A stretch of 18,231 nucleotides of DNA, taken from assembly GCA_035505995.1 (NCBI GenBank), contig DATJQF010000088.1, positions 1-18,231 on the forward strand, read 5' to 3'. A model generated the notes under the pieces. The model was not told the origin of the DNA. It saw nothing but the letters and a program-made list of their open reading frames with translations, and did not search any database. Made by a program: the position numbers and the translations under genes. The DNA comes from DATJQF01 sp035505995 (GTDB lineage Bacteria; Bacteroidota; Bacteroidia; Bacteroidales; FEN-979). Shown here piece after piece: positions 1 to 6,495 of this stretch (position 1 is its first letter; every line of letters begins with the position of its first letter).

Positions 1-1
1 C

Positions 2-289
2 ATGATGATCTTCAACAGCTCCCGGTCGATGTATAACGTGCTTCACAACTACCTGGAGTTCTTTGAAGAAGAATCCTGCGGACAGTGCACGCCCTGCCGC
101 GTCGGCTGCCAGCAGCTGCGCAAGGGGATCGAAGCGGTGAAGCGCGGCGAGAAGCCGGCGGCATACCTGGATCAGTTGATGAAACTGAGCGAGACCATGA
201 AGATCACCGCGAAATGCGGGCTCGGACAATCGGTGGCCAATTCTTTCTCGTCCATCGTAAGCAATTTTAAAGAGGAAATGATTTACTAA
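2..289 (+). CDS. hydB: NAD-dependent hydrogenase flavoprotein subunit HydB (NuoF-like), 3' end only
   Basis: This is the last 95 residues of a NuoF/HydB-family protein; the gene begins outside the window. Visible is the C-terminal iron-sulfur domain that carries the N3-type [4Fe-4S] cluster, with ESCGQCTPCRVG (three cysteines) and the fourth cysteine in AKCGLGQ. In this family the missing upstream part binds FMN and NAD(H) and passes electrons to the cluster. HydA starts 24 bp downstream on the same strand, so the two are almost certainly co-transcribed subunits of one hydrogenase. The protein stops 20 residues after CGLGQ. It therefore lacks the C-terminal two-[4Fe-4S] ferredoxin domain that follows this point in bifurcating HydB of the Thermotoga type. 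A true NuoF of complex I is less likely because the partner is HydA and not NuoG. Confidence 0.85.
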   Translation: MMIFNSSRSMYNVLHNYLEFFEEESCGQCTPCRVGCQQLRKGIEAVKRGEKPAAYLDQLMKLSETMKITAKCGLGQSVANSFSSIVSNFKEEMIY

Positions 290-313
290 TTCTGAAGCTG
301 GGAGAATCTAAAT

Positions 314-2107
314 ATGGCAAAGAAACTGAATCTGAAAATAGACGGCATCGACGTAGCAGTCGAGCCAGGGACCACTATCCTGGAAGCCGCCCGAAAAGCG
401 AATATTCACATCCCCACGTTATGCTACCACGAAGACCTTTGTGTGGCGGGTAACTGCCGCGTCTGCGTGGTGGAAATGGAGGGTTCCAAGAACCTGATCG
501 CCTCCTGCGCCCAGCCGGCTGCAGAAGGCATGGCAATCCATACGAACACCGGTAAGGTCCGTCTGGCAAGGAAACACATCATCGAACTGCTGCTGTCGGA
601 ACACAATGCCGACTGCACCAAATGCTATAAGAACGGCAACTGCGAACTGCAGCACCTGGCCTCCGAAATGCTCACCGGCGAGCACATGTTCCTGGACCTC
701 GTCCCGGACAAGAAGTATACGATCGACATGTTCAACTCGGCGATCATCAAGGACGACAGCCGTTGCATCCGCTGCCAGCGCTGCGTGCGCACCTGCGAGG
801 AACTGCAGAGCGTAAGCGCATTGGGCGTCGCCTACAAGGGGGACAAGATGAAGATCTCCACCTTCTTTGAACACCCGATGTTCGAAGTGGTGTGCACCAA
901 CTGCGGCCAGTGCGTGAACCGCTGCCCGACCGGCGCCCTGATTGAAAGAAACTATGTGGACCGGGTATGGGATGCCATCTATGATCCTACCAAGCACGTG
1001 GTGGTCCAGACTGCCCCGGCCGTCCGGATCGCCCTCGGGGAAGCCCTGGGAATGCCCCCGGGAAAGATCGTCACCGGCAAAATGGTGGCTGCGCTGAAAC
1101 GTCTCGGGTTCAACTCCGTGCTGGATACCGACTTCACGGCCGACCTGACTATCGTGGAAGAAGGAAATGAATTGCTGAGCCGCCTGAAGAGGGTGCTGGT
1201 GGATAAGGATCCGAAAGTGGCCCTGCCGATGGCAACCTCCTGCTCCCCGGGCTGGATCAAGTTCATCGAACATACCTTCCCGGAATACCTGCCCAACCTC
1301 TCCTCATGCAAATCGCCGCAGCAGATGTTCGGGGCGCTCGCTAAAACCTATTATGCCCAGAAGCGCGGGATCGATGCAAAGGATATCGTTTCGGTATCGG
1401 TCATGCCCTGCACCGCGAAGAAATTCGAAGCCGACCGCCCGGAGATGCGCTCGAGCGGATATAAAGATGTGGATTACGTGCTGACCACCCGGGAACTGGC
1501 CATCATGATCAAGCAGGCGGGTCTTGACTTTGCCGCACTGCCGGAAGAGCAATACGACAGCTTCATGGGGGCCTCCACCGGGGCTGCCGTGATCTTCGGG
1601 ACGACCGGCGGCGTGATGGAAGCTGCATTAAGGACCGCCTACGAGGTGGTGACGGGACGGGAAGTTCCGTTCGACGGACTGAACATCATCCCGGTCCGCG
1701 GAACGGAAGGCGAAGTCAGGGAAGCCTCCATCAAGATCGAGAAAACCAAGCCGGAATGGAAGTTCCTGGAAGGCGTTGAACTGAAATGCGTCGTGGCCAA
1801 CGGGCTCGCCCATGCCAAAAGGGTCATGCAGAATGTAAAGGAGGGCAAAGCCCAATATCACTTTATCGAGATCATGGCCTGCCCGGGCGGATGCCTGGGA
1901 GGCGGCGGCCAGCCGATCCCGACCAACCGGGAGATCCGGACCAAGCGGAAGGAAGCCATTTATACGGAAGATAAGAACATGAAGATCCGCAAATCCCACG
2001 ATAACCCGGAAGTCATCCAGATTTACCAGGAATTCCTGGAAAAACCCCTGGGCCATAAATCTCACGAGCTACTCCATACACACTACACTCCCAGAAAGAG
2101 GTACTAA
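314..2107 (+). CDS. hydA: [FeFe]-hydrogenase catalytic subunit HydA (trimeric, NAD-linked type)
   Basis: A cytoplasmic catalytic subunit of 597 residues that reversibly reduces protons with electrons arriving from the NAD-binding subunit encoded just upstream. Domains in order: [2Fe-2S] ferredoxin with C37, C48, C51, C65; His-ligated [4Fe-4S] with H97, C101, C104, C110; two [4Fe-4S] sites with C151/154/157/161 and C194/197/200/204; H-cluster domain from about 220; and a small-subunit-like tail from about 535 (KSHDNPEVIQIYQEF). H-cluster motifs are TSCSPGW (308-314), MPCTAKK with C366, and MACPGGC with C523 and C527. The position equivalent to the first cubane ligand (second Cys of the usual TSCCP) is Ser311, while C310, the proton-relay cysteine, is kept. 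There is no extra C-terminal [2Fe-2S] domain. The ATG start gives a complete ferredoxin fold. The gene is followed by a rho-independent terminator. Confidence 0.93.
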   Translation: MAKKLNLKIDGIDVAVEPGTTILEAARKANIHIPTLCYHEDLCVAGNCRVCVVEMEGSKNLIASCAQPAAEGMAIHTNTGKVRLARKHIIELLLSEHNADCTKCYKNGNCELQHLASEMLTGEHMFLDLVPDKKYTIDMFNSAIIKDDSRCIRCQRCVRTCEELQSVSALGVAYKGDKMKISTFFEHPMFEVVCTNCGQCVNRCPTGALIERNYVDRVWDAIYDPTKHVVVQTAPAVRIALGEALGMPPGKIVTGKMVAALKRLGFNSVLDTDFTADLTIVEEGNELLSRLKRVLVDKDPKVALPMATSCSPGWIKFIEHTFPEYLPNLSSCKSPQQMFGALAKTYYAQKRGIDAKDIVSVSVMPCTAKKFEADRPEMRSSGYKDVDYVLTTRELAIMIKQAGLDFAALPEEQYDSFMGASTGAAVIFGTTGGVMEAALRTAYEVVTGREVPFDGLNIIPVRGTEGEVREASIKIEKTKPEWKFLEGVELKCVVANGLAHAKRVMQNVKEGKAQYHFIEIMACPGGCLGGGGQPIPTNREIRTKRKEAIYTEDKNMKIRKSHDNPEVIQIYQEFLEKPLGHKSHELLHTHYTPRKRY

Positions 2108-2127
2108 TACCTGCTCCCACTTACTCT

Positions 2128-2161
2128 AAAGGCTGTCCGGATCATCGAGACAGCCTTTTTT
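2128..2161 (+). terminator. Rho-independent terminator of the hydBA unit
   Basis: GGCTGTC (2131-2137) pairs with GACAGCC (2149-2155) across an 11-nt loop. AAA precedes the stem and TTTTTT follows it (2156-2161). It begins 20 bp after the hydA stop codon. Confidence 0.85.
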
Positions 2162-2164
2162 CAT

Positions 2165-2193
2165 TAAAAAAGCCGGATCGACGATCCGGCTCC
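2165..2193 (-). terminator. Rho-independent terminator of the minus-strand secreted-protein gene
   Basis: A near-perfect palindrome, AGCCGGATCG (2171-2180) with CGATCCGGCT (2182-2191). It would fold as an 8-bp stem with a 5-nt loop. Read on the minus strand it is followed by TTTTTT (2170-2165), so it terminates transcription arriving from the gene at 2966-2229. It sits back to back with the hydA terminator. Confidence 0.85.
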
Positions 2194-2228
2194 AACAAAA
2201 ACCCCAAGTTATGAGTAATCAGGAAGGG

Positions 2229-2966
2229 TCATAGTTTAGGCCCGTGAGGACCCTGCTCATCATCCCCGTGAATGATGATCACTTTCTTCTCCCCTTTCGG
2301 CGGGAGCGGCGCGTTGTTCAGGTCGATGATGATCCTTTTGCCGCCTTTCCGTTCGATGATCCGGTACTGCTGCACCTGGTCCAGGGGGATCGGTCCGAGC
2401 AATTCATTAAGCGTGCCCTTATCACGGTCTTCATATTGGAATATCCTGGGTGCGCCTTCCGGGCCTTCTCCCCAGTTGAAATGGAAATCGGGCGGTTCGG
2501 GGGGCTGGGGCATCTCATATTTGTATTCATATTCCCGCTCCATATCCCGGCCGTGCGGGTGAGACGACCTGCCGGCTCTCCCGACTACAATCATATGACG
2601 GGAAAGACTGTCGGAACCCAGGGAATCCAGATCCGGTATGGTGACATTGATCTCCATATCCTTCATCTGATCCTCCAGATCCTTCATCTCGTCTTTCATG
2701 CCCGCCATATTTTCCTCGTACTTTTTCATATAATTTCTCATATAATCCCGGAACTCCTGTTGGCTTCCGGGTCCGGAGAGGATGAAGGTGGTATCGAGGG
2801 AGGTGGTTTTGCCGTCCGCATCGGTCCGGATCCGGATCGTCACCTTGCCCTTCCGGGGAGCGGATCTGACCGAATCCTGCGCGCGAAGGCCCGCAGAAAG
2901 GAAAATCGTAAGGAAAGCAGCTATCGTCGCTGCCTTCAGCATTACCATCATAGTGTGACGTTTCAT
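2229..2966 (-). CDS. Secreted protein of unknown function, divergent from a two-component system
   Basis: I do not recognise a family for this 245-residue protein. Residues 1-29 form a good signal peptide: basic start, hydrophobic core LKAATIAAFLTIFLSAG, probable cleavage after LRA. The mature part begins with a short beta-like segment (KVTIRIRTDADGK). A highly charged, methionine-rich helical stretch follows at about 72-108, with MK-D/E heptads such as MAGMKDEMKDLEDQMKDM that may form a coiled coil. A Pro/Glu/His-rich linker comes next (PQPPEPPDFHFNW), and the tail is basic then acidic (KKVIIIHGDDEQGPHGPKL). There is no lipobox, so it is probably periplasmic. The gene is transcribed away from the kinase/regulator pair and shares a 132-bp intergenic region with it that holds regulator-like direct repeats. 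It is therefore a likely regulon member or accessory partner of that system. A role as a stress or ligand sensor is speculation. Confidence 0.75.
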   Translation of the reverse strand: MKRHTMMVMLKAATIAAFLTIFLSAGLRAQDSVRSAPRKGKVTIRIRTDADGKTTSLDTTFILSGPGSQQEFRDYMRNYMKKYEENMAGMKDEMKDLEDQMKDMEINVTIPDLDSLGSDSLSRHMIVVGRAGRSSHPHGRDMEREYEYKYEMPQPPEPPDFHFNWGEGPEGAPRIFQYEDRDKGTLNELLGPIPLDQVQQYRIIERKGGKRIIIDLNNAPLPPKGEKKVIIIHGDDEQGPHGPKL

Positions 2967-2991
2967 GACTTGATGTTTTAAATGGGTGCTG

Positions 2992-2999
2992 CAAATCTA
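2992..2999 (-). promoter_or_regulatory. -7 promoter element (TAnnTTTG) of the secreted-protein gene
   Basis: The minus strand reads TAGATTTG, a full match to the Bacteroidota sigma-ABfr -7 consensus, 25 bp before the ATG at 2966. No clear -33 TTG is present at the right distance. The GTTAA repeat array begins 22 bp upstream instead, which suggests activator dependence. Confidence 0.6.
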
Positions 3000-3021
3000 C
3001 TTCGACGAAGCCCGGAGAACT

Positions 3022-3058
3022 GTTAAGGAAATGTTAAAGTTGGTTAATGAAAAGTTAA
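3022..3058. promoter_or_regulatory. Four phased GTTAA direct repeats: probable response-regulator binding array
   Basis: GTTAA occurs at 3022-3026, 3033-3037, 3043-3047 and 3054-3058, giving periods of 11, 10 and 11 bp, close to one helical turn each. OmpR/PhoB-family regulators typically bind head-to-tail half-sites about one turn apart, and the gene pair at 3099-5638 encodes such a regulator. The array lies between two divergent -7 boxes, 22 bp from the minus-strand one and 28 bp from the plus-strand one, so it could control both units. That assignment is inference from position and spacing. Confidence 0.65.
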
Positions 3059-3086
3059 TCCCCGCCCGGCCCCGCTTCACTTTTCC

Positions 3087-3094
3087 TATTTTTG
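3087..3094 (+). promoter_or_regulatory. -7 promoter element (TAnnTTTG) of the histidine kinase gene
   Basis: TATTTTTG matches TAnnTTTG exactly and ends only 4 bp before the kinase ATG at 3099. Transcription would therefore begin at or next to the start codon, giving a leaderless or nearly leaderless mRNA. No -33 TTG is visible in the GC-rich spacer; the GTTAA array lies upstream. Confidence 0.55.
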
Positions 3095-3098
3095 CATC

Positions 3099-4943
3099 AT
3101 GCGGAAGAAAATGCTGTATACCATGATCGGCCTGATCTGCCTGTCGGCGCTGGGCATCGTCGCCATACAGCTGCTCTGGATCCGAAACGCATGGAAAGTC
3201 AAGGAGGCACAATTCGACCGGAGTGTCAATGAAGCCCTGGGCAGCGTGGTCAATAAGCTGGAAACACAGGAGAACCTTACCTTCATCACCCGGAACTACA
3301 AACAGGATTCCATCCGGCTGGTGCTGCAGGCGTTCGTGAACGATACGCTTTCCGACTGGCAGAAAAAGCTGGCTGCCCTGACCAGCGGTGAAGCCGGCCC
3401 TAAACCGCCGCCGCCGCCCAAGCCGGTGGCGATGCAAAGGGATACCCGGGCGCCGGGGAACCGGGGGAAGAATAAAAAAGATCCGAAGAGTCCCGGACAA
3501 TACAGCTTCCGGGATCAAAACGAGGAAGAGCTTCAACAGGAGCAGGAAAATCAGCTGAACCTCATCGAACAAATGAGCCGTGAATTCCCGGGCAAGGTGG
3601 ATACGTTCACCTACACCCTTCCTTCGGAATACGGGGATTTTGAATACCGGATCGTCATCGGCAGCCAGGATGACCGGCAGCCGTTTGCTTTTATGAACCC
3701 GCAGCCGGGGACCGGTCCCCGCACGATCGTAAATATCGCGGACCCTTCCCTGTTCCCTCCGGGACCGGATGGGTCGGGCATACGGGACCAGCTCGATAAG
3801 CTCAACAAAAAGACCCGGAAGGTCCAGGAGATCATCCGCAAGATCGCCATTGACCTGGAAACCCAGCCCAAAGCCGTGAAGAAGCGCATCGATCAGCAAT
3901 TCCTCGGGACCGCGCTGAAGGAATCCCTGACCGACCGTGATATCCGGATTCCCTTCGAATTTGCCGTCATCTCGCCAGGCAACGATTCCGTTCCCATCCC
4001 GATCCGTACCGGGGGATTCAGGCCGGAATGGATGAGTACCGGCCACCGGGTTTCCCTCTTTCCGAACGACCTGGTCAGAAAGCCGGAGCAGCTGCTGGTG
4101 TACTTCCCGGATGAAAAATCGCAGGTGCTGAGATCCGTTTCCTGGATGATGGCCGGGTCGTCGCTCTTTATCCTCTTTATCCTTCTCACCTCGGGCCTGA
4201 GCATTTATTTCATGATCCGTCAGAAAAGGATCTCGGATATCAAGACCGACTTCATCAATAACATGACGCACGAATTCAAGACCCCGATCGCCACGATCTC
4301 GATTGCCGCCGATTCGATCGGCAACCCCAAAGTGATCGGGAACCCCGACAGCGTGAGGAATTACACCCGCATCATCAAGGAAGAGAACAGCCGGATGAAC
4401 GCCCGGGTGGAGCAGGTGCTCCAGATGGCGTTGCTCGACAGCCGGGATTTCAGCCTTCATAAGAAGGCCACCGACGTGCACGAACTGCTCTCCCGTCTCG
4501 CAGGGAACATCCGCATCCAGGCGGAGCAGCGCGAAGGGACCCTGGTCACGAAATTTTTCGCCACCCGGTCGGAAGTGAAAGCCGACGAATCGCATCTTGC
4601 CAACGTATTCCTGGCGCTCTTCGACAACGCGATCAAATATTCGGGAGATAAACCGGAGATCTCCGTGGAAACTTACAATGCCCCGGATACGATCCGCATT
4701 ATTTTCCGCGATCACGGCATCGGGATGACCCCGGAAGTGCAGCAGCGGATCTTCGATAAGTTCTACCGGGTGACCCATGGAAATATTCACAATGTGAAAG
4801 GGTTCGGACTGGGTTTAAGTTATGCCAAGGCGATCCTGATGGCGCACGGGGGAACGATCAGCGTGGAAAGCCGGCCCGGACAGGGCAGCTCGTTCGAGGT
4901 CACCCTGCCCCTGTATTCCACGGGCAGTTTGAGAATTCAATGA
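3099..4943 (+). CDS. Membrane sensor histidine kinase
   Basis: A 614-residue inner-membrane sensor kinase. TM1 lies at about 6-26, a periplasmic sensor of about 320 residues follows, and TM2 is at about 349-373 (SSLFILFILLTSGLSIYFMI). The catalytic core comes directly after TM2 with no obvious HAMP domain. H-box is MTHEFKTPIA with phospho-accepting H391. N-box is LFDNAIKYS with N510. G1 is DHGIGM and G2 is GFGLGLSYAKAI. The sensor matches no named domain that I recognise. It has a Pro/basic low-complexity patch (KPPPPPKPV, residues 105-113, then GNRGKNKKD) and a Gln/Glu-rich helix (EELQQEQENQ). The stop overlaps the start of the regulator gene in ATGA, so the two are translationally coupled. 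It probably phosphorylates that regulator. The nearest architecture I know is the RprX-type kinase of Bacteroides. Confidence 0.93.
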   Translation: MRKKMLYTMIGLICLSALGIVAIQLLWIRNAWKVKEAQFDRSVNEALGSVVNKLETQENLTFITRNYKQDSIRLVLQAFVNDTLSDWQKKLAALTSGEAGPKPPPPPKPVAMQRDTRAPGNRGKNKKDPKSPGQYSFRDQNEEELQQEQENQLNLIEQMSREFPGKVDTFTYTLPSEYGDFEYRIVIGSQDDRQPFAFMNPQPGTGPRTIVNIADPSLFPPGPDGSGIRDQLDKLNKKTRKVQEIIRKIAIDLETQPKAVKKRIDQQFLGTALKESLTDRDIRIPFEFAVISPGNDSVPIPIRTGGFRPEWMSTGHRVSLFPNDLVRKPEQLLVYFPDEKSQVLRSVSWMMAGSSLFILFILLTSGLSIYFMIRQKRISDIKTDFINNMTHEFKTPIATISIAADSIGNPKVIGNPDSVRNYTRIIKEENSRMNARVEQVLQMALLDSRDFSLHKKATDVHELLSRLAGNIRIQAEQREGTLVTKFFATRSEVKADESHLANVFLALFDNAIKYSGDKPEISVETYNAPDTIRIIFRDHGIGMTPEVQQRIFDKFYRVTHGNIHNVKGFGLGLSYAKAILMAHGGTISVESRPGQGSSFEVTLPLYSTGSLRIQ

Positions 4944-5638
4944 TGGACCGGGATTACAACATACTACTGGTGGAAGACGATCCGAATTTCGGATCGATCC
5001 TTAAATCATACCTGGAACTCGCCGATTACCGGGTGACACTCAAGAAGGACGGCAAACAGGGGCTTTCGGCCTTTTACGGCTCGAAATTCGACCTTTGCAT
5101 CCTCGATGTGATGATGCCCGAGATGGACGGCTTCACCCTGGCCCGGGAGATCCGCACATCGGGCAGTAAAGTTCCGCTGATCTTTCTGACAGCCAAAACA
5201 CTGAAGCAGGATATCCTGGAAGGGTTCCGGACAGGGGCGGATGATTACCTCACCAAGCCCTTCGATTCGGAAGTGCTGCTGTGCAAGATCGCGGCCATTC
5301 TGAAAAGGAACCAGGAAAACGGGGACCCGGGGGAAGGCATCCCGGAGGAGATCCCCGTGGGCTCCTTCCTGTTCCGGCACCGGCTCCGGATCCTGAAGTC
5401 GCCTGAAACGGAAGCCACCCTTTCCCCGAAAGAAGCGGACCTGCTGAAAATGCTCTGTACCGCGAAAGACGGGATCCTCCCGCGACGGGAGGCGCTCTTC
5501 CGCATCTGGGGCGACGACAATTACTTTACCTCCCGCAGCATGGATGTCTATATTGCCCGTCTGCGCAAGCACCTCCGCCCCGATCCCTCGGTGGAGATCG
5601 TCAACATCCACGGCAACGGATTCCGCCTGATCTCCTGA
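4940..5638 (+). CDS. OmpR/PhoB-family response regulator
   Basis: A 232-residue DNA-binding response regulator. The receiver domain (about 7-120) has the acidic pair E12/D13, phospho-acceptor D56 in LCILDVMMPEMDG, the conserved Thr in IFLTAK and the Lys in YLTKPF. The C-terminal winged helix (about 135-232) has the family pattern LSPKEADLLKMLC, SRSMDVYIARLRKHL and VNIHGNGFRL. It starts inside the kinase stop codon (ATGA overlap); a second ATG at 4943 is possible and would remove one residue. Winged-helix regulators of this class bind direct repeats about one helical turn apart, which matches the GTTAA array upstream of the kinase and suggests autoregulation. The closest named relative that I can suggest is RprY, by architecture only. 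Confidence 0.93.
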   Translation: MMDRDYNILLVEDDPNFGSILKSYLELADYRVTLKKDGKQGLSAFYGSKFDLCILDVMMPEMDGFTLAREIRTSGSKVPLIFLTAKTLKQDILEGFRTGADDYLTKPFDSEVLLCKIAAILKRNQENGDPGEGIPEEIPVGSFLFRHRLRILKSPETEATLSPKEADLLKMLCTAKDGILPRREALFRIWGDDNYFTSRSMDVYIARLRKHLRPDPSVEIVNIHGNGFRLIS

Positions 5639-5709
5639 TCCACGGGGGCAAATAATAATTCAATATTTCTCCTGATCTTTTTATACCTTTAAAGAAGAAA
5701 TTCACGGGA

Positions 5710-5735
5710 AACAGGAGCTATTTTTATTGCCTGTT
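5710..5735. repeat. Short inverted repeat overlapping the putative rex -33 region
   Basis: AACAGG (5710-5715) and CCTGTT (5730-5735) are perfect inverted arms separated by 14 bp. They overlap the TTG at 5727-5729 used in the predicted rex promoter. It could be an operator. It does not resemble the classic Rex operator TTGTGA-N6-TCACAA. Confidence 0.35.
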
Positions 5736-5757
5736 CCTTCAGAATTTTATAAATTTA
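5727..5757 (+). promoter_or_regulatory. Putative rex promoter
   Basis: TTG (5727-5729) lies 20 bp before TAAATTTA (5750-5757). The latter has one mismatch to TAnnTTTG and the spacing suits a -33/-7 pair. The predicted leader before the ATG at 5843 is about 80 nt. Confidence 0.4.
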
Positions 5758-5842
5758 CCTTTTATCCAACCCTTACTTGTAACATCGATCAAGCTAAAAC
5801 CGGGACCCTGTGATCAATATCCTAAAATACAACACTGAGACC

Positions 5843-6484
5843 ATGTTCATCAAGCATTTGCCGCACAAGACGGTGGAGCGGCTGAGCCAGTACCGGCGCG
5901 CTTTGTTATTGACCCTCTCCAAGGACAAGACCCATGTCTTCTCCCATGAGATCGCACAAATGCTTCATATCACCCCGGTGCAGGTACGTCGCGACCTGAT
6001 GCTGATCGGGTACTCGGGGAATTTAAGGAAAGGCTACGACATCAAGGAGCTGATCGAGATGATCGGGAAGATCATCGATACCGACAAAGGGCAGCGGGTT
6101 GCGGTTGTAGGGGTCGGTAACCTGGGGAAGGCCTTCATATCCTATTTCAAGGGCAAGCGGACCAAACTGACCATCGTTGCGGCATTCGATACAAACCCCG
6201 ACAAGATCAACCGCGTATACGACGGGGTCCCCTGTTATCATATCGACCGGATCCAGGAGATCCTGAAGGGGGACGATATCTCCATCGGGATCATCACCGT
6301 GCCCTCCGAACAGGCGCCTGCCGTGGCGGAGGTGCTGGTGAAAAGCGGCATCAAGGGGATCCTGAATTATTCCCCCAAATCGCTGAATGTCCCCGCCTCC
6401 GTGTACCTGGAGGAATATGATATGATCACTTCCCTCGAAAAAGTCGCCTTTTTCGCCAAGAAAAATAACGAAAGGTTCAAATAA
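5843..6484 (+). CDS. rex: Redox-sensing transcriptional repressor Rex
   Basis: A cytoplasmic dimeric repressor that reads the NADH/NAD+ ratio: NADH binding to its Rossmann domain releases it from DNA upstream of fermentative and redox genes. From the ATG at 5843 it is 213 residues, normal for the family. The N-terminal winged helix contains FSHEIAQMLHITPVQVRRDL and then GYSGNLRKGYDI, corresponding to the QVRKDL and RG-GY motifs of other Rex proteins. The NAD(H)-binding motif VAVVGVGNLGKAF follows, then AAFDTNPDKI and a C-terminal domain-swap helix (EEYDMITSLEKVAFFAK). A GTG at 5810 would add 11 residues with no homology that I recognise, so I prefer the ATG. ribF begins 11 bp downstream. The NAD-linked hydrogenase about 3.7 kb away is a plausible target, but its promoter is outside the window. 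Confidence 0.93.
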   Translation: MFIKHLPHKTVERLSQYRRALLLTLSKDKTHVFSHEIAQMLHITPVQVRRDLMLIGYSGNLRKGYDIKELIEMIGKIIDTDKGQRVAVVGVGNLGKAFISYFKGKRTKLTIVAAFDTNPDKINRVYDGVPCYHIDRIQEILKGDDISIGIITVPSEQAPAVAEVLVKSGIKGILNYSPKSLNVPASVYLEEYDMITSLEKVAFFAKKNNERFK

Positions 6485-6495
6485 CCCGCCGGGAA

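Noticed and set aside
419..1273. A 284-codon antisense frame inside hydA
   Set aside because: It overlaps conserved cluster motifs of HydA and has no independent support.
2244..2981. A plus-strand frame of the same length antisense to the secreted protein
   Set aside because: The minus-strand frame has a signal peptide, a promoter and a terminator; the plus-strand frame has none of these.
2997..4790. A 597-codon open frame antisense to the histidine kinase
   Set aside because: It is a shadow of codon bias. The plus-strand kinase has all catalytic boxes and the antisense translation shows no domain.
5700..5760. Rex operator upstream of rex
   Set aside because: No TTGTGA-N6-TCACAA-like sequence is found; the inverted repeat there is of a different sequence and is reported only as a possible operator.
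5810..5842. GTG start extending Rex by 11 residues
   Set aside because: The extra residues add nothing that I recognise from Rex, and the ATG at 5843 gives a normal family length.
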